Of a stretch of 64,000 nt of DNA, positions 26,307 through 35,244 are shown piece after piece. The stretch's first letter is position 1, and every line of letters starts with the position of its first letter. The notes beneath the pieces are model-generated. The model had not been told where the DNA came from, searched no databases, and saw nothing but the letters and a program-made list of their open reading frames with translations. A program made the position numbers and the translations under genes. Origin of the DNA: an uncultured Acetatifactor sp. (GTDB lineage: Bacteria; Bacillota; Clostridia; Lachnospirales; Lachnospiraceae); the NCBI GenBank assembly GCA_910583845.1, contig CAJUAB010000003.1:1-64000 (forward strand). The letters are read 5' to 3'.

Positions 26307-26352
26307 CTTTCCTCTCTCCCGCATGTCCCGGAAAATACCTTGGTATCGTGTC

Positions 26353-27192
26353 TCAGTACTCCTCAATATGTATGGTCTTTGCGGACAAAATCCCATATTT
26401 AATGATGGAATTTGCGAAGTTCTTAAATTTCTCCGCCATGTCGCTGACATAGAACTGGTACTGGTTTTCCCCCAGCGCAGGCGCATGGTCCCCCAGCAGC
26501 CCCTTGCGCGCCAACAGTTCTTTCAGTTCTCTGGCTGTCTCGTAGGCCGGATTGACCAGAGTCACTTTTTCTCCCATGATCCGGCCAAGGGTGGAGCGAA
26601 TCAACGGGTAATGGGTACACCCCAGGATCAATGTATCTATATCCAGGTCTATCAGCTCCGTCAGATACCGCTTCGCGATCTCGTCCGTCACCGGGTCCAC
26701 CCACAATCCTTCCTCCACCAGGGGGACAAACAGCGGGCAGGCCTTCCCATAGATTGTCACGTCCTTGTTCAGCTTTGTTATGTACTGGTTATAGATCTTG
26801 CTGCCGATCGTAGCTTCCGTGGCAATCACGCCGATCCTGCCGTTGCGCGTGACTTCACTGGCTACCCTGGCGCCGGGCTTTACCACGCCTATGACGGGGA
26901 TATCGCTCTCCCTCTCCAGTTCGTCCAGCGCATAGGCGCTGGCCGTGTTGCAGGCCACCACAATGGTTTTGACCTGAAAAGTATTCAGGAACCGGACAAT
27001 CTGTTTGGAAAACCGGGTCACTGTCTCCCCGGATTTGCTTCCGTAAGGCACCCGGGCCGTATCGCCAAAGTAGATGATTTTTTCGTTGGGGATCTGACGC
27101 ATGATCTCCCGGACCACCGTCAATCCCCCCACTCCCGAGTCAAAGACACCAATCGGCGCATTCTTATCCGTGTGTTGCCATTCTACTGTCAT
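26353..27192 (-). CDS. murI: Glutamate racemase
   Basis: 279 residues. It opens with the substrate loop IGVFDSGVGGLTV, and both catalytic cysteines are visible: Cys81 in VVACNTASA and Cys192 in ILGCTHYPLI. It makes D-glutamate for peptidoglycan. The start at 27192 has TAGGAG upstream; the frame continues to 27312 without a start signal. It is followed by the DUF1934 gene and preceded by a small exported protein gene, all on the minus strand. Confidence 0.95.
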   Translation of the reverse strand: MTVEWQHTDKNAPIGVFDSGVGGLTVVREIMRQIPNEKIIYFGDTARVPYGSKSGETVTRFSKQIVRFLNTFQVKTIVVACNTASAYALDELERESDIPVIGVVKPGARVASEVTRNGRIGVIATEATIGSKIYNQYITKLNKDVTIYGKACPLFVPLVEEGLWVDPVTDEIAKRYLTELIDLDIDTLILGCTHYPLIRSTLGRIMGEKVTLVNPAYETARELKELLARKGLLGDHAPALGENQYQFYVSDMAEKFKNFANSIIKYGILSAKTIHIEEY

Positions 27193-27229
27193 TTCTACTC
27201 CTATCCGCTGTTTCGGTCCCCCGAATTTC

Positions 27230-27490
27230 TCATGATTTCCAGATTTTTCCCAGCAGTTCCAGCAGCCTGCTGCGATAACGGACCTGCCCCGGTTCCGCCT
27301 CCCGCAGGGCACGATAAATCTGCTGCGCCGTCATCTGATCGGCCTGTTTCTGCACTTCCTCCCCCGCTTCATCCTCACAGACCACATTGCAGGTGTCCGA
27401 TGTGATCAGAATATCGGGGTATACCAGCCCCCAGCAGCCCATATACAGGCAGAGACATAACGCAAGACTTACGATCCGTATTTTTTCCAT
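27230..27490 (-). CDS. Small exported protein of unknown function
   Basis: 86 residues from the ATG at 27490, with GGAG about 11 bases upstream. The N-terminus (IRIVSLALCLCLYMGCWGLVY) is a signal or membrane segment. The remainder is acidic and helical (AGEEVQKQADQMTAQQIYRALRE). It ends 37 bp before murI and may be the first gene of that operon. Not recognised. Confidence 0.5.
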   Translation of the reverse strand: MEKIRIVSLALCLCLYMGCWGLVYPDILITSDTCNVVCEDEAGEEVQKQADQMTAQQIYRALREAEPGQVRYRSRLLELLGKIWKS

Positions 27491-27586
27491 AGCCAATACT
27501 CCATTCCGGGATACCTTCCTTGGGCGGAAGCATTCCCTACACAGAGTTATTGCCATAGATCAGGCTGTTTATACATGTGACGCGCA

Positions 27587-28270
27587 TCAGCGCTTTTTCT
27601 TTTCACTGCGGATCTGCGCGATAATCGCTTTCTTCTGATTATCTATATGCACGTGGGCGGCCTGACTTGCCGCCTCTTTGTCTTTTTTTACAATGCTGTC
27701 GTAAATCATCCTGTGCTCGTCAACCAGGCGTTGATGCTGGCTGATATCCTTGATATACTCAAAGCGGTAACGGTACATCTGTTCCGACAGATTGTTGATC
27801 AGCTGCACCAGACGCTGATTGCCCGTGGCCTGCACGATAATATCATGGAGCTCCACATCCGCCCTGGCCACCTTCTTGATCTCTCTGGTCCGCACCGCCT
27901 CCTCAAAGGCCTCACAGGCCTGTTTCAGCCGCGCAAGGTCCTCTCCGGTAATCCTCTCGCAGGCCAGCTCCACACAGAGAGCGTCCAACGCTCGGCGGAC
28001 TTCCAGCACATCGTTCATGCTCTTTTCCGTGATCTGGGCCACCTCCGCTCCCCTTCTGGGAATCATGGTCACCAGTCCCTCCAGCTCCAGCTTGCGGATG
28101 GCTTCCCGTATAGGTGTGCGGCTGACGCCCAGCTTGTTGGCCAGATGAATCTCCATCAGTCTCTCGCCGGGCTTTAACTCCCCCGTCAGTATGGCCTGTC
28201 GCAGAGTGTTGAACACCACATCCCTCAGAGGCAAAAATTCATTCATCTGCATGCTCAGATTGTCCTGCAT
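27587..28270 (-). CDS. GntR/FadR-family (FCD) transcriptional regulator
   Basis: 227 residues. A winged helix (about 14-75) with LRQAILTGELKPGERLMEIHLANKLGVSRTPIREAIRKLE is the canonical GntR signature. The FCD ligand domain follows (about 85-215), including the metal-type His in DVELHDIIVQATGN and RLVDEHRMI. Such proteins bind small carboxylates. AGGAGGG lies 6 bases upstream. It is 119 bp after ispE, whose promoter carries a TGTATACA palindrome suited to this family. Confidence 0.9.
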   Translation of the reverse strand: MQDNLSMQMNEFLPLRDVVFNTLRQAILTGELKPGERLMEIHLANKLGVSRTPIREAIRKLELEGLVTMIPRRGAEVAQITEKSMNDVLEVRRALDALCVELACERITGEDLARLKQACEAFEEAVRTREIKKVARADVELHDIIVQATGNQRLVQLINNLSEQMYRYRFEYIKDISQHQRLVDEHRMIYDSIVKKDKEAASQAAHVHIDNQKKAIIAQIRSEKKKR

Positions 28271-28389
28271 AGAACACCCTCCTAATCTGCTGCACCGCTG
28301 CTATGCGATGGTTCTAAAGGGTAAAGCGCCTTTGCTGATTTACCGTCTCAGAGCCCGTTTGGAAATCTACCGTTTCACACTCCGCAGTC

Positions 28390-29262
28390 TCACACGAACT
28401 CCGTCACAAAAAGTTCACTGGCCAGCCCCGTCTCCCGCAGACAGTCCCCGGCGGCACCGGCCTGCTCCTGACTGCCATAGATGCCAAACACCGTGGGGCC
28501 GCTGCCGCTCATCAGGCTGCCCATTGCGCCGTTTGCCATCATTTCCCGCTTGATTCGCCCGATTACCGGACAGGCCTCCATTGTCACCGTCTCCAGAACG
28601 TTTCCCAGACGGTCCGCAATCCCTGTCAGATCGCCGGTTTCAATGGCGGAACGCATTCCGTCAATATCCGGATGGTGCCCTATTTCCCGTGCGTCCAGCT
28701 GCTCATAGACATACTTTGTAGACACCTGAATATCCGGTTTCGCAACCAGGAGGCCGCACGGCGGCGCCGGTGTCAGGGGGGTCAGCAATTCCCCGATTCC
28801 CTCCGCCAGAGCCGTACCGCCCATGATACAGTAAGGCACATCCGCTCCGATGCATACCCCCAGCTGCCGCAGCTGTTCCCGGGACAGTCCAAGGGCAAAC
28901 AGTTCGTTCAACCCCAGCAGAGCGGCAGCCGCATCGCTGCTGCCCCCGGCCATACCCGCCGCTATGGGGATGTGTTTCTCCAGATGAATGTCTACCCCCT
29001 CTTTCACGCCGCCGGCTTCCATCAGCAGCCGCGCCGCCCTGTAGATCAGATTGTCCTCGCCTGTGGGCAATTCCCCGCCCTCCACGGAAATCCGGATTCC
29101 GCTCCGCGCGGCGGTAAATGTCAGCACATCGTAAATCCCCACTGTCTGCATGATCATCCGCACCAGGTGATAGCCGTTCTCAAGACGGCCTGTCACATCC
29201 AGTCCCAGATTGATTTTGGCATATGCCTTCCGTATTATGGTATCTTTATGTGGATTCATCAT
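28390..29262 (-). CDS. ispE: 4-diphosphocytidyl-2-C-methyl-D-erythritol kinase
   Basis: About 290 residues of the GHMP kinase fold: AKINLGLDVTGRLENGYH at the N-terminus, the ATP loop PIAAGMAGGSSDAAAAL, and the C-terminal MSGSGPTVFGIY. IspE phosphorylates CDP-methylerythritol in the non-mevalonate isoprenoid pathway. Two adjacent ATGs (29262, 29259) follow GAAGGG; the first is used. The frame extends to 29295 without a ribosome site. The gene is probably cotranscribed with the downstream GntR gene from the promoter at 29342-29370. Confidence 0.94.
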   Translation of the reverse strand: MMNPHKDTIIRKAYAKINLGLDVTGRLENGYHLVRMIMQTVGIYDVLTFTAARSGIRISVEGGELPTGEDNLIYRAARLLMEAGGVKEGVDIHLEKHIPIAAGMAGGSSDAAAALLGLNELFALGLSREQLRQLGVCIGADVPYCIMGGTALAEGIGELLTPLTPAPPCGLLVAKPDIQVSTKYVYEQLDAREIGHHPDIDGMRSAIETGDLTGIADRLGNVLETVTMEACPVIGRIKREMMANGAMGSLMSGSGPTVFGIYGSQEQAGAAGDCLRETGLASELFVTEFV

Positions 29263-29320
29263 AACAGCCCTTCTCCCATCGGCCCGGGGAACCACCGGGC
29301 CATGTACTTCAGATGCATTT

Positions 29321-29370
29321 TGTATACATAGATTGTACTAAATTATATACAATATTTGTGATTTTGTCAA
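29321..29370 (-). promoter_or_regulatory. Consensus promoter of ispE-gntR with GntR-type operators
   Basis: On the minus strand TTGACA (29370-29365), a 17-bp spacer and TATAAT (29347-29342) form a perfect vegetative promoter. The palindrome TGTATACA (29321-29328) sits just after the start of transcription, and ATTGTA/TACAAT arms (29332-29353) overlap the -10. Such TGTATACA cores are typical for GntR-family operators, so control by the gntR product two genes down is likely. Confidence 0.75.
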
Positions 29371-29450
29371 TGCGCAGCGCCTTGCTTTTGAAGCTGAAGA
29401 ATATTTTTATAGAATCTCCCAAAGATTTTAAAGAAAAAGATTTACATCTA

Positions 29451-29477
29451 TAAATATTTCATGTTTTTTGCCGAAAT
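29451..29477 (+). promoter_or_regulatory. Sigma-D (flagellar, sigma-28) type promoter
   Basis: TAAA (29451-29454), exactly 15 bp, then GCCGAAAT (29470-29477) matches the sigma-28 consensus TAAA-N15-GCCGATAT with one mismatch. It lies 84 bp before the start of the 29561 gene. The 5' leader contains a GCATCA/TGATGC inverted repeat. Confidence 0.65.
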
Positions 29478-29560
29478 ATACCATACAAGTATCTGTATCG
29501 ATACCGCATCACGGATGATGCGAATACAACAGGCGCTATGGCGCCGGAAAGAAGGTCAAT

Positions 29561-30160
29561 ATGAATGTAAACGGAGTTACATCAACACAGGCCGCCTATA
29601 GCAGCTACTCATCCGCTGCCAGGGAAACCACGGCTGCTGAGACCGCGAAGAACACTGCCGCCGCTGAAAGTTCAGGGGTGGTATATGAGCACTCCGCGGA
29701 CACCACGGCTTCTGTCAAGAAGACCTACAAGCCCAATACCAGCGTGATCAATCAGCTGAAGGCGGACGCAGAGGCCCGCACCTCCCAGTTGAGAAGCCTG
29801 GTAGAGCAGATGATGACCAAGCAGTCCACTGCTTACGGGCAGGCCAACGATATCTGGCAGTTCCTGCGCAGCGGCAACTACAAGGTTGATCCCGCCACCC
29901 GTCTACAGGCTCAGAAGGACATTGCGGAGGATGGTTACTGGGGGGTAAAGCAGACCTCGGACCGTATCTTAAGTTTTGCCACGGCATTGACCGGCGGCGA
30001 TCCCGACAAGATCGAAGAGATGAAGGCCGCTTTTGAGAAGGGCTACAAGAAAGCGGAGCAGACCTGGGGCGGCAAACTGCCCGGCATCTGCCAGCAGACC
30101 TATGACGCTGTTCTGTCAGGCTTTGACAAGATGGCTGTAGACCCGGGCGATCAGCAGTAG
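29561..30160 (+). CDS. Protein of unknown function, likely in the motility regulon
   Basis: 199 residues without signal peptide. The first 55 residues are rich in Ala, Thr and Ser (low complexity), as in many flagellar axial and hook-associated proteins. The remainder is helical, with an EDGYWGVKQTSDRILSFATALTGGDPDKIEEM segment that I associate with a conserved DUF5610-like domain; this is tentative. GAAAGAAGG precedes the ATG and a sigma-D-type promoter lies upstream, so coexpression with flagella or chemotaxis genes is inferred. It ends at a strong terminator and forms its own unit. Confidence 0.7.
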   Translation: MNVNGVTSTQAAYSSYSSAARETTAAETAKNTAAAESSGVVYEHSADTTASVKKTYKPNTSVINQLKADAEARTSQLRSLVEQMMTKQSTAYGQANDIWQFLRSGNYKVDPATRLQAQKDIAEDGYWGVKQTSDRILSFATALTGGDPDKIEEMKAAFEKGYKKAEQTWGGKLPGICQQTYDAVLSGFDKMAVDPGDQQ

Positions 30161-30219
30161 AATCCATGCATTGTAGGGATTCTACTGTTGTGAACAGGAT
30201 CAGCTGACACAGCAGGGTG

Positions 30220-30262
30220 AAAGCGCCGCCCGATTACCCGGCAGGTAATCGGGCGGTGCTTT
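30220..30262 (+). terminator. Strong terminator of the 29561 gene
   Basis: AAAGCGCCGCCCGATTACC and GGTAATCGGGCGGTGCTTT pair almost perfectly over 19 bp around CGGCA. The 178 bp that follow (30263-30440) show no gene or motif I recognise. Confidence 0.8.
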
Positions 30263-30440
30263 CTGTTATCGCTCCCTCAGAAGACTATACAAATATCGAC
30301 GATAGCGAAACTCGCTTTCTGGAAACAGAGACTGGGCAGGGTTTCACAATCGCCTGCGTTACCTATCCAGACTGCCGGACAGGTCATCACAATTTCTGTG
30401 TTCCGAATATTCACGGAGGGTGTATTTTTATTGTCAAAAT

Positions 30441-30468
30441 AAACAGGAGTGCCGGGTCACTCCTGTTT
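30441..30468 (-). terminator. Terminator of the sipL gene
   Basis: AAACAGGAGT and ACTCCTGTTT form a perfect 10-bp stem. On the minus strand TTTATTTTG continues after it. It lies 75 bp after the stop at 30543. Confidence 0.8.
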
Positions 30469-30542
30469 ATCAGTCTCCTATTTGAAGCGTCGGTTCGCCA
30501 TATCCGATCGGATGCCGCAAACCCTGATTACTATATGACAAT

Positions 30543-32105
30543 CTACGCCATGCCGCCCTTCACCACCAACAGCTTCTGCCCCGGCGTCAGTTCATCGCCG
30601 GTGAGTTCGTTGAGTTCCCGCAGTCGTTCCACCGGCAGATAATAGCGTTTGCCGATATTCCACAGATTATCGCCGGGCTTTACAATATAAATGGTCATGC
30701 CGGGCAGCGTACCCAGCTTATGGGTATCCAGAGGGGCCGCTATCACATCCCCGATCAGTTCCAGCGGAATATTCCGGAAAGCGATGGTGCCAAAGACCAG
30801 CACTGCTTTCACGTCCATCTCCTCCCCGTCCAGCATGGTCACCTGCAGCTGTTCCACACTGCATTTCACATCACAGATATCTTCTTTCTCCAGGCCCGGG
30901 ATCTCCAGCGTATAATGATAAGGAATCTGCGCCGTCGTGCTGGCATAGGGCGTATCGTCCGCCCCGGTGATATAGAGAACCTTTACCTGCAGACTCCCCC
31001 AAAGCTCCAGCCCCGCCTCCGTCACTTCCTGACGGTCAGGCTGAACCATGCCCTGACTGTGCAGCAGCTGCAGGATACCCGCATCCCTGTTTTGAACGCG
31101 CACATGGTCACTCACCTTCATCTTTCCGTTCACTCTGGACAGAAGACGCCGCAGGGACGCAGGTCTGCTGATGGTGGTCAGTTCTTTGGTCACTCCGTAG
31201 ATATCCGTCAGAATCTCCGTCTGTTCCTCCTCATAAAGCCGTATATCGATATCCAGCACTGTCTCCAGGCCGATGATCCGCTCCTCTCCGTCCAGGTCCG
31301 GGCGGATATCCAGCTCCTGCTGTCCCATCATAAACTGGATGTCGGGAATCATGCCGTCCTTACAGCCATGGCATTCCATCATGCCGCTGAAAGGCAGGGT
31401 AGTCTCAAAAGAGCGTACGGGATGCTCCTCCCCCTCGCCCTCATACAGCAAAAAGAGATGCAGATCTCCTTGCAGCGAAAGTTTTTCCTCCAGCGGCTTG
31501 CACTCCACATCGTCCAGAGTCAGACTGCTCCACAGAATCTGAAACATATTCGGATAGCTGGCGGGGAGGGTGACCTCTTCCTTCATTCTGAAAATATCGT
31601 TCTTACAGATGGCAATCTGGGCTACTTCCACCGGGGTGCGCCGATACTCCGCGCTGTCCTCCCCGTAGAGACCGATGGGCGCCTCCTCGTCATAGAGCTC
31701 CTGCACCAGGGCTGTGAGCATCACCACGGCCTGAATACTGAGTTTTCGGGAATTGATGATCCCCACGCTCAGGTCCTCCAGCGTATTCTGCACATGCACC
31801 ATATCACTCCCCTGGACGCCCTGCATATTGATTTTTTCCTCGAAGGGGATCTTGCCCTCCAGCGTCACCAGGCCGCAGCCCTCCTCCTGCGTGTGGTACA
31901 GCACCGCAAAGCACAGACGCCCCCGCACCTGCACATAATCCGTGTAGGGCTTTACCTCGTCGATCATCACGGAGGCCCTGTCAAAGCACAGGCTGTTCAC
32001 ATCCGGCTTCTGGTCCGGAATATTCATATCCTCCTCCAGCGTAATCTGGGATACAGCCTGGGTTCTCACGCGGTCCATATGTATATTTTTCTTGATCAGT
32101 TCCAC
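30543..32105 (-). CDS. sipL: SipL-like spore coat/cortex morphogenetic protein (SPOCS repeats + LysM)
   Basis: 520 residues starting with GTG at 32105, after AGGAGG. It contains repeated SPOCS/DUF3794 domains (about 30-150, 180-290 and 325-440) and a C-terminal LysM domain (about 471-514, YIVKPGDNLWNIGKRYYLP). This arrangement and length match SipL of Clostridioides, which binds SpoIVA and anchors coat assembly to the forespore, replacing SpoVID of bacilli. The promoter region fits sigma-E, as expected for a mother-cell gene. Other DUF3794-LysM proteins exist, so the symbol is by architecture. Confidence 0.85.
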   Translation of the reverse strand: MELIKKNIHMDRVRTQAVSQITLEEDMNIPDQKPDVNSLCFDRASVMIDEVKPYTDYVQVRGRLCFAVLYHTQEEGCGLVTLEGKIPFEEKINMQGVQGSDMVHVQNTLEDLSVGIINSRKLSIQAVVMLTALVQELYDEEAPIGLYGEDSAEYRRTPVEVAQIAICKNDIFRMKEEVTLPASYPNMFQILWSSLTLDDVECKPLEEKLSLQGDLHLFLLYEGEGEEHPVRSFETTLPFSGMMECHGCKDGMIPDIQFMMGQQELDIRPDLDGEERIIGLETVLDIDIRLYEEEQTEILTDIYGVTKELTTISRPASLRRLLSRVNGKMKVSDHVRVQNRDAGILQLLHSQGMVQPDRQEVTEAGLELWGSLQVKVLYITGADDTPYASTTAQIPYHYTLEIPGLEKEDICDVKCSVEQLQVTMLDGEEMDVKAVLVFGTIAFRNIPLELIGDVIAAPLDTHKLGTLPGMTIYIVKPGDNLWNIGKRYYLPVERLRELNELTGDELTPGQKLLVVKGGMA

Positions 32106-32129
32106 AAAAAAACTACCTCCTGTTTGCCC

Positions 32130-32159
32130 CTCCGCAGATTCCCGGGAGAATCCGCGGAG
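32130..32159. promoter_or_regulatory. Hairpin in the sipL leader
   Basis: CTCCGCAGATTC and GAATCCGCGGAG pair over 12 bp with one mismatch and a 6-base loop, between the sigma-E-like promoter and the sipL ribosome site. There is no T-run on either strand, so a structured leader or processing site is more likely than a terminator. Confidence 0.5.
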
Positions 32160-32176
32160 AATTATACTTATTAGTA

Positions 32177-32205
32177 TATTTATGAAGGCAGTTTCTGCTT
32201 TATTC
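32177..32205 (-). promoter_or_regulatory. Sigma-E-type promoter of sipL
   Basis: On the minus strand GAATAAA (32205-32199), 14 bp, then CATAAATA (32184-32177). The -35 fits GHATANN exactly and the -10 fits CATACAHT at six of eight positions, with the 14-bp spacing known for sigma-E. It lies about 72 bp before the GTG start. Confidence 0.6.
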
Positions 32206-32229
32206 CTGAAATTTGCGGACTCTCCCGCT

Positions 32230-33135
32230 CTACTCCACGGCCCCGATCAGGTCGGTGATCTTTTCCACATGATAGTCCCGCATATACGCTTCGATTCCCT
32301 CGATGACCTTTACCGTGGTGCAGGGGTCCACAAAGTTCATGGCTCCCACGCTGACCGCCGTGGCCCCCGCCAGAATAAACTCAATGGCATCCTCCGCCGT
32401 GGCGATCCCGCCCATGCCGATCACGGGAATCTTTACGGCGTGGGCGGCCTGGTACACCATGCGCACCGCCACGGGTTTGATGGCGGGGCCGCTCATGCCT
32501 CCGGTCTTGTTGGCCAGCGCAAAACAGCGGCGGTGAATGTCGATCTTCATACCCGTGAGCGTGTTGATCAGGGAGAGCGCGTCCGCCCCCGCCGCCTCCG
32601 CCGCCCGGGCCATCTCAGCGATATCCGTCACATTGGGACTGAGTTTCATGATGATGGGCTGTCTGGCTTTCTTCCGGATCTGCTCCGTGATATGGTACAG
32701 CGCCTCCGCTTTCTGTCCGAAAGCAATGGCCCCCTCCTTCACATTGGGGCAGGACACATTGATCTCCAGCATGGACACCGCGGACTCCTGCGCCAGCTTC
32801 TCCACCACCTCCAGATAGTCCTCTACGGTCTTGCCGCACACATTCACGATTATTTTTGTATCGAACTGCTTAAGGAAGGGAATGTCTCTCTCCAGAAATA
32901 CATCAATGCCGGGATTCTGCAGGCCGATGGCATTGAGCATGCCGCCGTAGACCTCCGCCACTCTGGGCGTGGGATTGCCTGGCCAGGGCATGTTGGCCAC
33001 CCCCTTGGTCACCACCGCGCCCAGACGGCTTAAATCCACGAACTCGCCGTACTCCATGCCCGAGCCAAAGGTACCGGAACCTGTCATCACCGGATTTTTC
33101 AATGATACGCCCGCTATATTCACCTGTGTGTTCAT
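32230..33135 (-). CDS. pyrD: Dihydroorotate dehydrogenase, class 1B catalytic subunit
   Basis: 301 residues, the FMN subunit. Motifs seen: GSGTFGSGMEY, NPTPRVAEVYGGMLNAIGLQNPG, the active-site Cys in INVSCPNVKEG, KLSPNVTDI and GMGGIATAEDA. The class 1B enzyme needs the PyrK iron-sulfur flavoprotein to pass electrons to NAD. Its ATG overlaps the pyrK stop by one base (TGATG), so the two are translationally coupled. It converts dihydroorotate to orotate in UMP synthesis. Confidence 0.96.
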   Translation of the reverse strand: MNTQVNIAGVSLKNPVMTGSGTFGSGMEYGEFVDLSRLGAVVTKGVANMPWPGNPTPRVAEVYGGMLNAIGLQNPGIDVFLERDIPFLKQFDTKIIVNVCGKTVEDYLEVVEKLAQESAVSMLEINVSCPNVKEGAIAFGQKAEALYHITEQIRKKARQPIIMKLSPNVTDIAEMARAAEAAGADALSLINTLTGMKIDIHRRCFALANKTGGMSGPAIKPVAVRMVYQAAHAVKIPVIGMGGIATAEDAIEFILAGATAVSVGAMNFVDPCTTVKVIEGIEAYMRDYHVEKITDLIGAVE

Positions 33136-33905
33136 CAGATGTCCACCTCCTCCGCGTCAAAAACCGGCCCGTCCGTACAGATGCGGGCATTGTGTACATG
33201 GGAATGGCGATCCACCTCTTTCGTCTTTACCACACAGCCCAGGCAGGCCCCCACGCCGCAGGCCATATGCTCCTCCAGGGAGATATACGCCCTGATCCCC
33301 TGCCGCCTGGCATACTCCTTGACGGCGCGCAGCATGGGCATGGGACCGCAGGCATAGATCACATCGGCCTTGAGTCCGTTCTCCTCTATGGCATCCAGCA
33401 CATTGCCCTTGGTGCCCCGGCTGCCGTCCTCCGTGGCCACATAGACCCTGCCGTATTTTCCGAAGTCTTCCGCCAGAAACAGATTGCCGTCCCGATAGCC
33501 CATGATCATGGACTTGTCGGCCTCCAGCTCCCTGGCCAGCTGCAGCATGGGAGGAATGCCGATGCCGCCCCCCATCAGAAAGCAGCGCTTTCCCCTGCCC
33601 GCCTCCAGAGGAAAGCCGTTGCCCAACGTGCCCAGAATATCGATGGAATCGTTCTCTTTCAGAGTGGAAAATTCCGCCGTACCCTTACCGGCAATGCGGT
33701 AGACAATGCGCAGAGCCGTCCTCTCCCCGTTGACCTCGCAGATGCTGATAGGCCGGGGCAGCAAAGTGGCGGCGTTTTTCGGATATACGCCGATAAACTG
33801 GCCGGGTTTTGCCTGGGCCGCCAGACCGCTCTCCAGCCACAGATCATAGATGCGCGGGGCAATCTCCCGCTGGGAGAGTACCTTCGCCGTGGTTTTTTCT
33901 TTCAT
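33135..33905 (-). CDS. pyrK: Dihydroorotate dehydrogenase electron transfer subunit
   Basis: 256 residues. An FAD-binding domain (LLPRPISICEV), an NAD-binding part (GGGIGIPPMLQLARELE) and the C-terminal [2Fe-2S] cluster motif EEHMACGVGACLGCVVK with a fourth Cys near the end (RICTDGPVF). It forms the heterotetramer with PyrD. The gene follows pyrC by 37 bp and runs into pyrD. Confidence 0.95.
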   Translation of the reverse strand: MKEKTTAKVLSQREIAPRIYDLWLESGLAAQAKPGQFIGVYPKNAATLLPRPISICEVNGERTALRIVYRIAGKGTAEFSTLKENDSIDILGTLGNGFPLEAGRGKRCFLMGGGIGIPPMLQLARELEADKSMIMGYRDGNLFLAEDFGKYGRVYVATEDGSRGTKGNVLDAIEENGLKADVIYACGPMPMLRAVKEYARRQGIRAYISLEEHMACGVGACLGCVVKTKEVDRHSHVHNARICTDGPVFDAEEVDI

Positions 33906-33942
33906 GAAATATCTCCTCTCGTTTTTTATATCCCACAGATGA

Positions 33943-35244
33943 TCACAAAACTCCCTTTTCGGTACACTGGTATACCACCTTCCCGCCGCAGACCGTAACT
34001 TTCACCACGCCGCGCAGTTCCCGGCCGGTAAAGGGCGTATTGCAGGATTTGGATGCATACTCCGTGAAAACCTGCGTTGCCGCCGTGTCCACCAGAATGA
34101 TATCCGCCGGGCCGCCTTCCGCCAGATACCCCGCGTCCAGATGATACATGGCCGCCGGGTTGGCACTCATCTTTTCCAGCACACTCTTCATGGTCAGATA
34201 GCCGCCGTTTACCAGTTCGGTGACAGCCAGGGGCAGGGCGGTCTCCAGACCGATGATGCCGCTGGGAGCCCTGGTGATGTCCAGCGCTTTCTCCTGATCG
34301 CTGTGAGGCGCATGATCCGTGGCGATCAGATCTATGGTGCCGTCAGCCAGTCCCCGGATGATGGCCTGACGGTCCTCTTCCGTCCGCAGGGGAGGATTCA
34401 TCTTGGCCAGTGTGCCATGCCGGATGACCGCCTCCTCCGTCAGCGAAAAATGATGGGGAGTTGCCTCCGCATGAATATTATGCCCGGCTTTTTTGGCCTC
34501 GCGCACCAGCTCCACCGCCTCCCGGCTGCTGATATGCTGGATATTGACACAGGCCCCCGTCTCCAGGGCAATCCGCAGGTCCCGCTCTACCATGGAGATC
34601 TCCGCCTCCCTGGGAGAACCGCCTATGCCGTAATATTCGCTGGCCCTGCCCCGGTTGACGCCGTTGTCCGCAATCAGTGCCGGATCTTCCTCGTGCAAGC
34701 TCACAGGCCTGTCCAGCCGGGCCGCCTTCTCCATGGCGGCACGGACCATATCCGGGTCCGTCAGAGGGATGCCGTCATCGGTGAAACCCACCGCGCCTGC
34801 CGCCGCCAGCGCGTCCATATCGGTCAGTTCCTGCCCTTTCATCCCCAGCGTCACATTGGCACAGGTTTCCACATGGATGCCGGTGGTCTTTCCCTTCTCC
34901 AGCACATACCGCAGCGTCTCCACCGTGTCCACCACGGGCCTTGTATTGGCCATCAGCACCACGGTGGTAAATCCCCCCCTGGCCGCGGCCCTGGCCCCTG
35001 TCAGAATATCCTCCTTGTGGGTGAAACCCGGGTCCCGGAAATGCACATGCACATCCACCAGCCCCGGAGCCACCAGCAGTCCCTCCGCATCCACAATCCT
35101 GCAGGTTTCCCGCTCTTTCGCAGTCAGTTCCCGCCGGAGGTCTCTGCCGATCCGTCTGATCCGCCCTCCCTCCGTCAGTATGTCATAATTCCCCTCACGG
35201 CCCGATTTCGGGTCAATCATATAACCGTTCTCGATCAATAGCAT
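33943..35244 (-). CDS. pyrC: Dihydroorotase
   Basis: 433 residues from the ATG at 35244, after CAGGAGG. The frame continues to 35433 as unlikely coding. The metal site HVHFRDPG (His66, His68) is followed by LMANTRP, the FTDDG loop, and DHAPHSDQEK with the metal Asp. A type I dihydroorotase of the amidohydrolase family; it cyclises carbamoyl aspartate. First gene of pyrC-pyrK-pyrD. I found no PyrR-type attenuator in the 200 bp upstream. Confidence 0.95.
   Translation of the reverse strand: MLLIENGYMIDPKSGREGNYDILTEGGRIRRIGRDLRRELTAKERETCRIVDAEGLLVAPGLVDVHVHFRDPGFTHKEDILTGARAAARGGFTTVVLMANTRPVVDTVETLRYVLEKGKTTGIHVETCANVTLGMKGQELTDMDALAAAGAVGFTDDGIPLTDPDMVRAAMEKAARLDRPVSLHEEDPALIADNGVNRGRASEYYGIGGSPREAEISMVERDLRIALETGACVNIQHISSREAVELVREAKKAGHNIHAEATPHHFSLTEEAVIRHGTLAKMNPPLRTEEDRQAIIRGLADGTIDLIATDHAPHSDQEKALDITRAPSGIIGLETALPLAVTELVNGGYLTMKSVLEKMSANPAAMYHLDAGYLAEGGPADIILVDTAATQVFTEYASKSCNTPFTGRELRGVVKVTVCGGKVVYQCTEKGVL

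Noticed and set aside
30720..32174. 484-aa plus-strand ORF opposite sipL
   Set aside because: Shadow frame; SPOCS and LysM domains are clear on the other strand.
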